Shown: piece after piece, positions 54,713-63,662 of the stretch
Layout: every line of letters begins with the position of its first letter
How positions within the stretch are numbered: the first letter of the stretch is position 1
DNA from: an uncultured Eubacteriales bacterium
GTDB lineage: Bacteria > Bacillota > Clostridia > Oscillospirales > Oscillospiraceae
Reading direction: 5' to 3'
Assembly: GCA_900544765.1 (NCBI GenBank)
Contig: UQWI01000004.1
Coordinates: forward strand, 136,101-200,100
Length of the DNA stretch: 64,000 nucleotides
The notes under the pieces: generated by a model
Seen by the model: the letters and a program-made list of their open reading frames with translations, nothing else
Databases searched by the model: none
What the model was told of the DNA's origin: nothing
Program-made: the position numbers and the translations under genes

Positions 54713-55954
54713 ATGATACTAGATACCTCGCGCTACTCCGGGAAGTGCGAATGCGGGCGGGAACACCCGCTTGAGACCAAGCTGGTGGCCGTGGAATACG
54801 GCTGCCTGAACGACTTCGACAAATACATGGACGAGTACGGCCTGACCGGCCGGCGCACCGTCCTCTACGACACGAACACTTATAACCTGCCGGGCATGAT
54901 ACATGTGCGCGCGGACAAGGAGATAGTGCTGGAGGCAAAGGGCCTGCACTCCGAGAAGAACATGATAGAATCCGTCACGCCGATGCTGGACAACCCCGAT
55001 GTGATAATTACTGTGGGCAGCGGGACGCTGATGGACTTCGCCAGGTACAACGCCTATCACATGGGCATACCTTTCGTGGCCGTGCCGACGCTGGCCAGCT
55101 CCGACGGCTTCACCGCCAACGTCTGCTCCATCGTCATAGACGGGCACAAGGAGTCCATCCCCATGTGCGCCCCGGCCATGGTCCTGGCCGACCTGAACAT
55201 AATTTCCGCCGCGCCGACGCATTTGACGGTGAGCGGCATAGCGGACATACTGGCCAAGAACATATCCCTCGCCGACTGGCTCATAGCTCACATAGTCTCC
55301 GGCGAGTACTACTGCGAGCGCACGGCGGGCGTGGCCCGGAGAGGGCTGGAGCTCATGACAAAGTGCACCTACGGCCTGCTCAACGGAGAGACGCCGGACT
55401 ATGAGGGCATGGCGACGGCTCAGATGCTGGCCGGCCTCTCCATGCAGCTGCTGGGCAACTCCCGCGCCGCCTCCGGCGCCGAGCACCTCATAGCCCACCT
55501 AGTGGAAATGAAGCCGCCCAGGTTTGAAAACGCGCACGGCGTACACGGTGAGTGCGTCGGCGTGGGCACCGTGCTCTGCGCCGAGGAGTACCACCGCCTG
55601 GCAAAGCTCAGGCCGAAGGCAAAGCCCTTCGAGCCTCTCAGTGAGGACTGGGTACGCGAGAAGTTCGGCCCGCTGGCCGATAAGATTATCAGCGTCAACG
55701 CCGACGACGTGCTGGGCACCTTTGATTCGCAGAACATAGTAGACCACTGGGACGAGATATGCGAGATAATCGCGGGCATACCCACGGCGGAGGAGTTCAC
55801 GGCCATACTCAAGGGCCTGGGCGGCAAGTACCGTCTCTCCGACATCGGCATAGACGAGAGCCTGAAGCCGGAAGTGCTGGATATCTCTTCGGCGATAAGA
55901 AACCGCCTTACTCTGGCGCGCATGCGCAGGGTATTGGACTTCGGGGAGGATTGA
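54713..55954 (+). CDS. egsA: sn-Glycerol-1-phosphate dehydrogenase (AraM/EgsA-like)
   Basis: A 413-residue iron-alcohol-dehydrogenase-fold protein with ITVGSGTLMDFARYNAY, VPTLASSDGFTANVCSIVI, and the metal histidine regions AEHLIAHLVE and HGVHGECVG. It reduces dihydroxyacetone phosphate to glycerol-1-phosphate. In Bacillus AraM serves archaeal-type prenyl-glyceryl lipids. The ATG at 54713 has GGAGGGAGA upstream. The place after glpK links it to glycerol metabolism. Confidence 0.85.
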   Translation: MILDTSRYSGKCECGREHPLETKLVAVEYGCLNDFDKYMDEYGLTGRRTVLYDTNTYNLPGMIHVRADKEIVLEAKGLHSEKNMIESVTPMLDNPDVIITVGSGTLMDFARYNAYHMGIPFVAVPTLASSDGFTANVCSIVIDGHKESIPMCAPAMVLADLNIISAAPTHLTVSGIADILAKNISLADWLIAHIVSGEYYCERTAGVARRGLELMTKCTYGLLNGETPDYEGMATAQMLAGLSMQLLGNSRAASGAEHLIAHLVEMKPPRFENAHGVHGECVGVGTVLCAEEYHRLAKLRPKAKPFEPLSEDWVREKFGPLADKIISVNADDVLGTFDSQNIVDHWDEICEIIAGIPTAEEFTAILKGLGGKYRLSDIGIDESLKPEVLDISSAIRNRLTLARMRRVLDFGED

Positions 55955-55955
55955 A

Positions 55956-56549
55956 ATGAAAATCTGCGTTTTCGGCGCTTCCAGCCGTGACCTGAAGCAG
56001 GTCTATTACGACGAGGCCTTCGCCCTCGGCGCCATACTGGCGAAGCGCGGCCACTCCATAGTTTTTGGCGGCGGTACAAGCGGGCTGATGGGCTCGGCGG
56101 CGCGCGGCGCGAAGAGCCAGGGCGGCTATCTGATCGGCGTCGCGCCCAAGTTCTTCGATGAGCCGGGCGTGCTGTACGAGGGCTGCGACGAAATGGTGTT
56201 TACTGAGACAATGTCCGAGCGCAAGAAGGCCATGGAGGACATGTCCGAGGCCTTCATCACTCTGCCGGGCGGCATAGGCACCTTCGAGGAGTTCTTCGAG
56301 GCGCTGACGCTCAAGCAGCTGGGCCGTCACGCCAAGGCCATGGCCGTGCTGAACACCAACGGCTACTACGACGCGATGGAGGCCATGATACAGCGCGCCG
56401 TGAGGGAGGAGTTCTTCACCGCCAGCGGCCGTGCGCTCTACGAGATGTTCGAGGACGCGGCGCTGCTGGTGAACTACATAGAGCACTACGAGGCGAAGCC
56501 GGAAGAGGTTTGGAAGGAAAAAATCTTCGGAAACTACACAAAAGAGTGA
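55956..56549 (+). CDS. LOG family protein (cytokinin-riboside phosphate hydrolase type)
   Basis: A 197-residue Rossmann protein with VFGGGTSGLMGSAARGA and LPGGIGTFEEFFEAL, the LOG signature. Family members remove ribose-5-phosphate from modified AMP. It starts 1 base after egsA. Confidence 0.9.
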   Translation: MKICVFGASSRDLKQVYYDEAFALGAILAKRGHSIVFGGGTSGLMGSAARGAKSQGGYLIGVAPKFFDEPGVLYEGCDEMVFTETMSERKKAMEDMSEAFITLPGGIGTFEEFFEALTLKQLGRHAKAMAVLNTNGYYDAMEAMIQRAVREEFFTASGRALYEMFEDAALLVNYIEHYEAKPEEVWKEKIFGNYTKE

Positions 56550-56550
56550 A

Positions 56551-56577
56551 AAGCGGGCCGTATGGCCCGCTTTTTTT
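56551..56577 (+). terminator. Terminator after the LOG gene
   Basis: A 9-base stem (56551-56559 with 56564-56572) ends in a T run. Confidence 0.85.
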
Positions 56578-56608
56578 GCCTTAGGTGATGTACGGCCTTT
56601 GTTTGTCA

Positions 56609-56796
56609 TTAGGGCCTGAGCGGGCCGTAGAAATAGCTGGCAGTCGCGCCCCCGTCGATGAGGAAGTCAGCGCCGGTAATGAACGCGCCCTTGCCGCCCA
56701 TCAGAAGCTCGGCGACGTTCGCCACCTCGTCGGGAGTTCCAGGGCGTCCCGCCGGACATTTCGTAAACATGTTTTTGTAGAAGCCGCCGTGTCCAC
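56609..56796 (-). pseudogene. Short-chain dehydrogenase fragment (C-terminal end only)
   Basis: On the minus strand the frame ending at 56609 encodes CPAGRPGTPDEVANVAELL, then GAFITGADFLIDGGAT, the C-terminal end of an SDR enzyme. The Rossmann and catalytic parts are missing. It begins right after the LysR fragment in another frame, so it is a remnant. Confidence 0.75.
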
Positions 56797-56877
56797 CTAC
56801 TTGACGCGCTCTGCGGCCTCCGTGAAGCTGCCGGTTTCCACCACGGCTGCGAAATATTGCATCTGCCTGAGCAGCAT
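56797..56877 (-). pseudogene. LysR regulator fragment (N-terminal end only)
   Basis: The 26 codons encode LLRQMQYFAAVVETGSFTEA, then AERVK and a stop, the first part of a LysR helix-turn-helix. AAGGGGG lies before the ATG at 56877. The rest of the gene is missing, which indicates a deletion that joined it to the SDR remnant. Confidence 0.75.
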
Positions 56878-56945
56878 TGCCAGTCCCCCTTCCGTGTGCG
56901 CCTGGATTATATCATGTGCGCCCGGTCCCTTTCAAGCCGCCGGGC

Positions 56946-56974
56946 TTGCAAGAAGTGTGCGGATATTATATAAT
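56946..56974 (+). promoter_or_regulatory. Promoter of the CapA-like gene
   Basis: TTGCAA (56946-56951) and TATAAT (56969-56974) are 17 bases apart. The -10 box ends only 7 bases before the ATG. Confidence 0.75.
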
Positions 56975-56981
56975 CTTGCCC

Positions 56982-58157
56982 ATGAGAAGGACAGCTATAT
57001 CTTTTGTCCTCGCCGCAGCGCTGCTGTTGACAGCCTGCTCCGCGAGGCCCAGCGGAGAATTGCCCGAACCCGAATACACCACACCCGTATCCACGCCAGA
57101 GCCGGAGGCGACGCCGTCGCCTACGCCGGAGCCGCCCGAGGACGAATACTTTACCATATCCATGGTGGGCGACTGTACGCTGAGCTCGTCGCAGCGTGAG
57201 GACTACTTTGAAACCGTCGTCAACGGGGACATGTCCTGGCCCTTTTCGGGTACAAAGCAGTATTTTGAGGACGATTACCTCACCATTGCCAACCTGGAGT
57301 GCTCGCTCTCGCACGAAATGCTCTACGGAAGCGCTACCTTCACTTTCTGCGGCGACGCGGAAAACGCCGAAATGCTCGTGCAGGGAGGAGTGGACTTCGT
57401 CACGCTCGGCAACAACCACACGATGGACTTCGGCCAGATCGGCCTTGACAACACCAAGGGCGTCCTCGAAGAGTACGGCGTCGCCTACGCTGCGCCGGAC
57501 GCCAGCTACATATACGAAGCAGACGGCGGCATCACCGTCGGGCTCTACGCCGCGCCCTGGACGGCGTCCCAGGCGCAGGTTGTGAGCGGGGTGTCCGCTC
57601 TGGCGGCCAACCCGGATGTGGATATCGTCATCTGCCTGATGCACTGGGGAATTGAAGGCTCTTACAGGCAGAACAGCGCCCAGACTTCGACCGCCTATGC
57701 GGCGATAAACGCAGGAGCGGACATTGTATACGGCTCGCACCCGCACGTTTTGCAGCCCATAGAGGAATACAACGGCGGATACATAGTGTACTCGCTCGGC
57801 AACTTTGTGTTCGGCGGGAACAACGCCCCGCGCGACCGCGACACGGCGATAGTCCAGTTCACGGTAAAGCGCTCCGCCGACGGCAGCGTGTCCGTCGAGG
57901 GCTGGGAGGCCATACCCTGCAGCCTGTCCAGTACCTCTGTGACGAACGATTTCCGGCCGGAGCCGTATGAGGAAGGCAGCGAGGAGTACGAGCGCGCTAT
58001 GAGCAAGCTGAACGGCACCTTCACAGGCCCGGATTTGGTTGTAGACTACTCAGAATATGAAGACGAGGGCGAAGCGGGGACTACCGAGCAGCCCGCTTCA
58101 TCAGCCGCTCCCGAGGACGGCGTCACGGAAGGGGAGGACGCAGTTGAAACAGAATAG
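56982..58157 (+). CDS. CapA family lipoprotein
   Basis: A 391-residue protein with a lipobox LLTAC at residues 15-19, a Pro/Glu/Thr-rich linker to about 48, then a CapA (PGA_cap) metallophosphatase-like domain: ISMVGDCTLSS, IANLECSLS, LGNNHTMDFG, GSHPHVLQPIE and YSLGNFVFGG. It probably acts on a cell-surface polymer. The ATG at 56982 is fixed by the signal peptide, yet no binding site precedes it; the transcript may be leaderless. The C-terminus is acidic. Confidence 0.88.
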   Translation: MRRTAISFVLAAALLLTACSARPSGELPEPEYTTPVSTPEPEATPSPTPEPPEDEYFTISMVGDCTLSSSQREDYFETVVNGDMSWPFSGTKQYFEDDYLTIANLECSLSHEMLYGSATFTFCGDAENAEMLVQGGVDFVTLGNNHTMDFGQIGLDNTKGVLEEYGVAYAAPDASYIYEADGGITVGLYAAPWTASQAQVVSGVSALAANPDVDIVICLMHWGIEGSYRQNSAQTSTAYAAINAGADIVYGSHPHVLQPIEEYNGGYIVYSLGNFVFGGNNAPRDRDTAIVQFTVKRSADGSVSVEGWEAIPCSLSSTSVTNDFRPEPYEEGSEEYERAMSKLNGTFTGPDLVVDYSEYEDEGEAGTTEQPASSAAPEDGVTEGEDAVETE

Positions 58158-59364
58158 GCTATATCCCGCCGTGACGGTGTCCGCCAAGGCGGAACGCAGC
58201 CTGCGCTCCGGGCATCCATGGGTCTACGCCGATGAGATACGTTCGACTCAGGGGGAGCTCACCGCAGGCGGCATAACCGACGTGTTCACGCTGAAGGGCT
58301 CCTGGCTCGGCGCGGGGATATACTCCGCCGCGAGCAAAATTGCCGTGCGCGTGCTCACGGACAATGCAAACGAGACTTTCAGCGACGCCTTCTTCGAGAG
58401 GAGGGTAAAATATGCGCTGGAGTACAGGCGCACCGCCATGGGCGCAGATTTCAACGCCTGCCGCCTCATCTTCGGCGAGGCCGACGGCCTGCCCGGCGTT
58501 ACGGTGGACAGGTTCGAGGACGTGCTCGTCACGCAGATACTCTCCTACGGCATGGAGGTGCGCAAGGATATACTCTACCGCGCCCTGGTTGCACAGCTCG
58601 CGGAGCTGGGCGTCGGGATACGCGGCGTATATGAGCGCAGCGAGTCGCCTCTGCGCGCCAAGGAGGGGCTGGAGCCCTGCTCCGGCTGGTACGAGGGACT
58701 GCCGCACTCTGGCGGCACTAGCGTTGTCATAAGCGAAAACGGCGTGAAGTACACCGTGGACTTCGAGAACGGGCAGAAAACAGGCTTTTTCCTCGACCAG
58801 AAGTACAACCGCCTCGCCGTGGCGCGTCTCGCCCCCGGCAAGCGTGTGCTCGACTGCTTTACGCACACGGGTTCCTTTGCGCTCAACTGCGCCCTGGCCG
58901 GTGCGGAGCATGTCACCGCCGTGGACGTGAGCGAAAGCGCCGTCTCACTCGCGCGCGAAAACGCGCGCCTGAACGGGCTCGACGGACGCATGGACTTCCT
59001 GGCGGCGGACGTTTTTGACCTGCTGCCCAAGCTCCTGGAGGAGCGCGCGCACTACGACATCGTCATACTCGACCCGCCCGCATTTACCAAGTCCCGCCGC
59101 ACGGTGAGAAGCGCCGAGCGCGGCTACAAGGAGATAAACTACCGGGCCATGCGGCTGCTGCCGCGCGGCGGATATCTCGCCACGGCCTCGTGCTCGCACT
59201 TCATGGAAAACGAGCTCTTCGTGAAGATGCTGCACTCCGCCGCCCGCGACGCCAATGTGAAGCTCCGCGAGGTCGAGGTCCGCAAGCAGGCCCCGGATCA
59301 TCCAATCCTCTGGAATGTCCCTGAGACGGAGTATCTGAAGTTCTACATATTCCAGATAGTATAA
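58144..59364 (+). CDS. rlmI: rRNA large subunit methyltransferase I-like protein
   Basis: A 406-residue protein with an N-terminal PUA domain (VSAKAERSLRSGHPWVYADE), a central EEHEE-type part and a SAM methyltransferase domain (RVLDCFTHTGSFALNCALAG, VILDPPAFTKSRRTV). RlmI makes 5-methylcytidine at 1962 of 23S rRNA. The TTG at 58144 has GGGGAGG 7 bases upstream; the start lies inside the capA-like gene, so the two are coupled. The symbol is by family. Confidence 0.85.
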   Translation: MKQNRLYPAVTVSAKAERSLRSGHPWVYADEIRSTQGELTAGGITDVFTLKGSWLGAGIYSAASKIAVRVLTDNANETFSDAFFERRVKYALEYRRTAMGADFNACRLIFGEADGLPGVTVDRFEDVLVTQILSYGMEVRKDILYRALVAQLAELGVGIRGVYERSESPLRAKEGLEPCSGWYEGLPHSGGTSVVISENGVKYTVDFENGQKTGFFLDQKYNRLAVARLAPGKRVLDCFTHTGSFALNCALAGAEHVTAVDVSESAVSLARENARLNGLDGRMDFLAADVFDLLPKLLEERAHYDIVILDPPAFTKSRRTVRSAERGYKEINYRAMRLLPRGGYLATASCSHFMENELFVKMLHSAARDANVKLREVEVRKQAPDHPILWNVPETEYLKFYIFQIV

Positions 59365-59405
59365 GCCAACCTGCACGGCAGACGTACAAAGGAAGGCGAA
59401 TGTGC

Positions 59406-59986
59406 ATGCCGCTGCTGTTTAAAGGAAATATAAGGGGCTATTTTGCTGCGGCGGCCCTGGGCGTGGCCGCAGGGCTGCTGGCGGCGGCGCTGAGTCTGCT
59501 GCCTCACGGTACGCTGTGGAGCTTCTCGTCGTTTGGCTCGGGGACAATAGGCTTCTGGATGTTTTCAACCTCGACCATTGTGCTTTTGAGCGCGTCCCCA
59601 CGGGTAGCCGCCGCAAATTCCGGCATATATGTAGGGCTTATGTTCGCAGTCACGGGCATATTTAAAACCCTGAGGCTTATATATTCTGAATACTATTTTA
59701 CATCCGGATTTTTGAGCATGGCAGCTGATTTGCTGCTGTACAGCGTGATTCCGGGGCTTGTCTGCTCAGCGCTCGGCGCCGTGCTGTGGTATGGGCGCAA
59801 AGGCGGCAGGCTTTCACGGCTGCTGCTTGCTGCGCCGCTGATAGTGACGCGGTCGAGGCGGCCATAATGTTTTTCCGCGTCGCTGCAGAGGGCACAATGC
59901 TTTTCCAGGCAGTGCTGGACACCGGCTGCGCGGCGGCCTACCTGTTTATTTTCCGGCGCGGGTTGTTCGGCTTGAAAAAAGAATAG
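59406..59986 (+). pseudogene. Frameshifted multi-helix membrane protein
   Basis: The first frame (59406-59867) encodes about five membrane helices and stops after LLLAAPLIVTRSRRP. A second frame picks up at about 59853 with AVEAAIMFFRVAAEGTMLFQ and ends YLFIFRRGLFGLKKE at 59986, which looks like the missing last helix. A one-base loss near 59850 explains this. Sequencing error or a real frameshift cannot be told apart. Function is unknown. Confidence 0.6.
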
Positions 59987-60001
59987 GCGTAAGTGAACCA
60001 A

Positions 60002-60025
60002 AAGGGCTGTCTTTCGACAGCCCTT
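60002..60025. terminator. Terminator between convergent genes
   Basis: A 10-base stem (60002-60011 with 60016-60025) has TTTT on the minus side and CAGCTTTTT on the plus side. Confidence 0.75.
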
Positions 60026-60564
60026 CAGCTTTTTATCTTACGACGGAGCTTCAGCTCCACGCCGCAGCGTGCGGCCGCCTCGCGTAGAGTGTCCGCCACG
60101 AAGGCGCAGCGCTCCTTTTCGGACAGCGCGCCGGAGCAGCCTATGAGCTCCATAGCCTCGCGCAGCTCCGGCAGCTCAAGCAGGTTTACAGCCAGGCAGT
60201 AGAATGACTTCTTACGCCCGTCGTTGTAGCTCTCAAGCAGACGCGCGAGTATCTGCGCCTTCTCCCGCTGCTCTAGGCCGTAATTCTCGGGCCCCATCTC
60301 CCGTGCGCGCTCCATGTCGGAGAGCTGACGCCGGTGGGTGATGAACGAGTCGTAATCGTCGATGCCCTCATACTTTTCGCAGGGGTAGTCCGGGCACTGG
60401 AAGCAGTATTCCACACCTCCGTGCTCCAGGCTGCACCGTGCCAGTGAGCACGACTGGTTCCCATTGCCGCAGCCGCCGCAGTGCCCGCCCAGCGACATGG
60501 GGCACAGCGCGCAGTTGAGCCCGCAGAGCGAGAAAAAAGTGTCTTTACGCGTGAAGCCTTTCAT
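60025..60564 (-). CDS. DUF3795 family cysteine-rich protein
   Basis: A 179-residue protein with cysteine-rich N-terminal half (CGLNCALCPM, GGCGNGNQSC, CFQCPDYPCEKYEG), as in DUF3795, which may bind a metal or cluster. The C-terminal half is helical. Function is unknown. Confidence 0.8.
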   Translation of the reverse strand: MKGFTRKDTFFSLCGLNCALCPMSLGGHCGGCGNGNQSCSLARCSLEHGGVEYCFQCPDYPCEKYEGIDDYDSFITHRRQLSDMERAREMGPENYGLEQREKAQILARLLESYNDGRKKSFYCLAVNLLELPELREAMELIGCSGALSEKERCAFVADTLREAAARCGVELKLRRKIKS

Positions 60565-60639
60565 GTTATCAACCGTCCCTTGCCAAAACTATCCGCATTA
60601 TATCGGACCGGGAGGAAATATGCCGGCCCAGCGTAAAAG

Positions 60640-60664
60640 CGCCCGCCGAAAGGCGGGCGTTTTG
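60640..60664 (-). terminator. Terminator after the nitroreductase gene
   Basis: An 8-base stem (60640-60647 with 60652-60659) has TTTT flanks on both strands. Confidence 0.7.
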
Positions 60665-60667
60665 CTT

Positions 60668-61186
60668 TCACATGTAAACGACGGTTTCTTCGAGGCCCTT
60701 GCGGCTCGCGTGATTGGGGAGAGGGCCCGCGCCCTCTGCGGCGTAGCCCAAATCCATGAGCATGAGCACACGCTCGTTTTCGGGCAGGCTGAGAATTCTT
60801 GCGGCCTCGTCCGGATCAAAGCGGTTGAGCCAGCAGCTGTCAACGCCCGCGTCTTTGGCGGCGAGCAGCATGTGTGTGGCGACAATTGCGGAATCCTCCA
60901 CGCCGGAATCGTACTTCTCGCCGGGATAGACGAACACGTTAGACTTATCGAAGGCCACAACGAGCACGGTGGACGCGCCGTAGCGGCAGGGTGTTATCTC
61001 GTCGACCTTGGCGAGCGCCTCTGGAGAGCGCATGACGTAGACGCGCTGTTCCTGAAGGTTCTTCGCCGTCGGCGCGAGCCTCCCGGCCTCGAGTATAACG
61101 TCGAGCTGTGCGTCCTCTACAGGACGGCCGTCGAATTTCTTGCAGGAGTAGCGGGCTTTTACCAGTTCAGAAAATTCCATATTCAT
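60668..61186 (-). CDS. Nitroreductase family protein
   Basis: A 172-residue FMN protein with VKARYSCKKFDGRPVED, LEAGRLAPTAKNLQEQR and DSAIVATHMLLAAKDAGVDS. It likely reduces quinones or nitro compounds with NAD(P)H. The length fits the short nitroreductases. Confidence 0.88.
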   Translation of the reverse strand: MNMEFSELVKARYSCKKFDGRPVEDAQLDVILEAGRLAPTAKNLQEQRVYVMRSPEALAKVDEITPCRYGASTVLVVAFDKSNVFVYPGEKYDSGVEDSAIVATHMLLAAKDAGVDSCWLNRFDPDEAARILSLPENERVLMLMDLGYAAEGAGPLPNHASRKGLEETVVYM

Positions 61187-61250
61187 GTCCTCCCGGCATT
61201 CAAATATAAACTATTCTACCACAGCACCGGGAAAATGTTAAGAGCCAATG

Positions 61251-62207
61251 TTATATCATGTCTTTCAGCCTCGATGTGAGAGTGTTTACGCCCACGGCTG
61301 AGAGCATGCCGTAGACCGGGTCGTTATCCGGGTCCCATGGCGTTTCTAGGGAGCGCTTCAGACGCGCGAGCAGTTCATTGTACTTCTCTGTATCCCCGGC
61401 GCTTTCGGCAAGGTCTGCGAGGGCCGACAGGCCCATCCACTCTGGAAGGCCTGCGGCGGCGGTCACGGCCTCTATCCTGTGCGCTATGTCATCCGCCGCT
61501 TCGCTTTGTCCGGCTTTCTGCGCGTCGGACACCAGGTGGCCCATTGCGGTGACCGCTTCGTTTATTCCCTCGAGCGCACGGCTCTGCCAGAGACGCCGGG
61601 CCTCGTCCATCTTGCCCTGCGCGGTGTAGAGCAGGGCGAGTTGCTCGGTGCGGTCTATGACGTTGCGCGGCAGCGACTGCACCAGCGCTTCGGCGCGCTC
61701 CAGCTCTCCGTTTGCGCGGCAGCGGCTCAGCACCATGACAAGCGCCGACAAGCGCACTTCGGCGTCCGTGCTCTCCGCGAGCCTGTCGTACCAGGCGTCA
61801 AGCTTTTCACGGAACGGCGAAGGCTCGTCTACGGCGTAGAGATATAGCGCCCCGTCCAGGTAATAGGCCGAGGAGAGCAGCAGCTTCTCGCAGCTCGGGT
61901 ATTCGTGTGTTTTCTTTTCCGCGCGTTCAAACGCGGCGGCGTAGTCCTCGGACTGCACTGTTTCGTGCAGCGAATTCACAAATTCGCTAATCTCGCTGTC
62001 CGAGAGCTCCTCGCTGAAGTCCAGCAGCGTGTTTAAGTCAACGCCCAGCAGCCGGGCCAGAGCGGGCAGGAGCGTGATGTCGGGCAGGCTAGCGCCCCGC
62101 TCCCATTTGTTGACGGCGGATGCCGTGATACCCAGGCGGTGTGCCGCCTGCTCCTGAGTGAGCCCCTGCTCGCGGCGCTTTTCGCGTATTATCTCATTTA
62201 TGCGCAT
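61251..62207 (-). CDS. XRE family regulator with helical-repeat domain
   Basis: A 318-residue protein. Residues 1-65 form a helix-turn-helix (REQGLTQEQAAHRLGITASA, then VNKWERGASLPD). The rest is made of helix pairs like TPR units (YTAQGKMDEARRLWQSRALE, AGDTEKYNELLARLKRSLE). It may sense a peptide or protein. GAGGTG lies 6 bases before the ATG. Confidence 0.85.
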   Translation of the reverse strand: MRINEIIREKRREQGLTQEQAAHRLGITASAVNKWERGASLPDITLLPALARLLGVDLNTLLDFSEELSDSEISEFVNSLHETVQSEDYAAAFERAEKKTHEYPSCEKLLLSSAYYLDGALYLYAVDEPSPFREKLDAWYDRLAESTDAEVRLSALVMVLSRCRANGELERAEALVQSLPRNVIDRTEQLALLYTAQGKMDEARRLWQSRALEGINEAVTAMGHLVSDAQKAGQSEAADDIAHRIEAVTAAAGLPEWMGLSALADLAESAGDTEKYNELLARLKRSLETPWDPDNDPVYGMLSAVGVNTLTSRLKDMI

Positions 62208-62503
62208 GGTATCACCTCATTGACAGGATACCACGGCCCACGCCTGACCGCAACGGCGCCGCACTCAAGTTCCCTGCCCAAAACCTGAATGCCGCTCACG
62301 CCCGGCATGCAGCCGGGCTTTCTGCCGACCCGCATTTGATGCAGCATGAGAAGTCCTGGTGCGTTGTGCGGAAAAAACGGCGCGTAGGCCCCCACCATGT
62401 CCTCGCGGCAGACCGGTCCGCGGCTAACGTGCATGTCAAAGTCCAGCGGCAAACTGACGAAGCCCGAGAAGATGCGCGAGACGTCCTCGGACGCTATGTA
62501 CAT
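62198..62503 (-). CDS. Hypothetical protein, possibly a fragment next to a mobile element
   Basis: A 101-residue frame that starts inside the end of the recombinase gene and stops 10 bases inside the XRE gene. It has no recognised domain (FPHNAPGLLMLHQMRVG and GREL near the end). It might be the 3' part of a gene cut by the element, or a chance frame. Confidence 0.25.
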   Translation of the reverse strand: MYIASEDVSRIFSGFVSLPLDFDMHVSRGPVCREDMVGAYAPFFPHNAPGLLMLHQMRVGRKPGCMPGVSGIQVLGRELECGAVAVRRGPWYPVNEVIPCA

Positions 62504-63587
62504 TCAACCCGCCGATGACGTGACAGCTGTGTCGGCTGCAATGATAGTACTGCGTTGGTGTCTTGTTTTGCCTGTTGTTAACAAAAGACATTGACCAACC
62601 GCAGTCGGCGCACTTTACAAGGCCGGCAAAAATCTGCGTCGTTCCATCTCGCCTACTGCGCCGCCTCGACACTATTTGCTCCTGAACTTGGAAGAACACG
62701 TCTTTGCTGATGATAGCCTCATGAGTGCCCTCCATACGCGTCCATTCATCTTGCGGCTTACGCACACGCTTCTTGTTCTTGTACGAGATATTCGTCTGGC
62801 GGTTGTGAATCGTGTTGCCTATGTACGTTTCGTCTTTGAGCATTGTCTTGACCTGATTCACTGTCCACGCACAGCGCTTTTCTTCCGGAGCATCGGCGTA
62901 AATGTTGGCAAACGTCCCGTAGCGCGAGTAATTTAGCCATCCGGGAGTTGGAACCTGCTCCGCAATCAACGTTTTCGTTATCTTGGCGGCTCCAGCGCCG
63001 TGAAACGCCATATCGAAGATTTTTTCCACAATCCACTTGGTGTCCTCGTCAATCACGAGGGCGTTTTTCTTTTCCGGGTCGCGCTTGTAGCCGAGCGGAG
63101 CATAAGCGAAAATTCGCTCGCCATTTGCAAACTTGGAGTGCAGCGCGGCCTTGACCTTGCGGCTGGTATCTTTCGCAAACCACTCATTAAATAAGTTCTT
63201 AAAGGGAACGAAGTCGCTCAACCCGCGTTCGGTGTCCTCGTTTTCGGTGACGGCGATGTAGCGTATCTGCTTCTCCGGGAACACGAACTCGAGATAGTAG
63301 TCCATCATCACGTGTTCGCGACCGAAGCGGCTGAGGTCTTTGGTGACGATGCAGTTTACCTTACCCGCGTCAACGTCAGACATCATGCGCTTGAACGAGG
63401 GCCGCTCGAAATTCGTTCCGCTCCATCCGTCATCGACGTACTCGTCAATGACGTGTAAGCCGTTGTCTGCGGCGTATTTGCGCAGGATGGTGCGCTGCGT
63501 CTCAATGCTCACGCTGTCGCCGTAGCTCTCGTCATCGCGGCTGAGGCGCATATACAGTGCGGTGTTGTAAATTTTAGGCTGTTTCAA
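62436..63587 (-). CDS. Large serine recombinase (TnpX-like), C-terminally truncated
   Basis: A 383-residue protein with the resolvase domain (ALYMRLSRDDESYGDSVSIE, with Ser as nucleophile; TKDLSRFGREHVMMDYYLE), the recombinase domain (GTFANIY, AWTVNQVKTMLKDETYIGNT) and the start of the zinc ribbon (CADCGWSMSF, YYHCSRHSC). Family members have over 500 residues; the C-terminal coiled coil is missing and replaced by unrelated residues (VHSVRGRLAHLLG). The start is TTG at 63587 with GGAGG upstream. It is probably inactive. Confidence 0.85.
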   Translation of the reverse strand: MKQPKIYNTALYMRLSRDDESYGDSVSIETQRTILRKYAADNGLHVIDEYVDDGWSGTNFERPSFKRMMSDVDAGKVNCIVTKDLSRFGREHVMMDYYLEFVFPEKQIRYIAVTENEDTERGLSDFVPFKNLFNEWFAKDTSRKVKAALHSKFANGERIFAYAPLGYKRDPEKKNALVIDEDTKWIVEKIFDMAFHGAGAAKITKTLIAEQVPTPGWLNYSRYGTFANIYADAPEEKRCAWTVNQVKTMLKDETYIGNTIHNRQTNISYKNKKRVRKPQDEWTRMEGTHEAIISKDVFFQVQEQIVSRRRSRRDGTTQIFAGLVKCADCGWSMSFVNNRQNKTPTQYYHCSRHSCHVIGGLNVHSVRGRLAHLLGLRQFAAGL

Positions 63588-63608
63588 ATGTTACCTCCTT
63601 TGTGCGAA

Positions 63609-63658
63609 ACAGCCCGCGCTTATGTGGTCATTATACCGTAGACGCGGGCTGTCCGCAA
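63609..63658 (-). promoter_or_regulatory. Recombinase promoter inside an inverted repeat
   Basis: On the minus strand TTGCGG (63653-63658) and TATAAT (63630-63635) are 17 bases apart. ACAGCCCGCG and CGCGGGCTGT (63609-63618 and 63643-63652) form a perfect 10-base inverted repeat around the -10 box. Confidence 0.7.
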
Positions 63659-63662
63659 CGGT

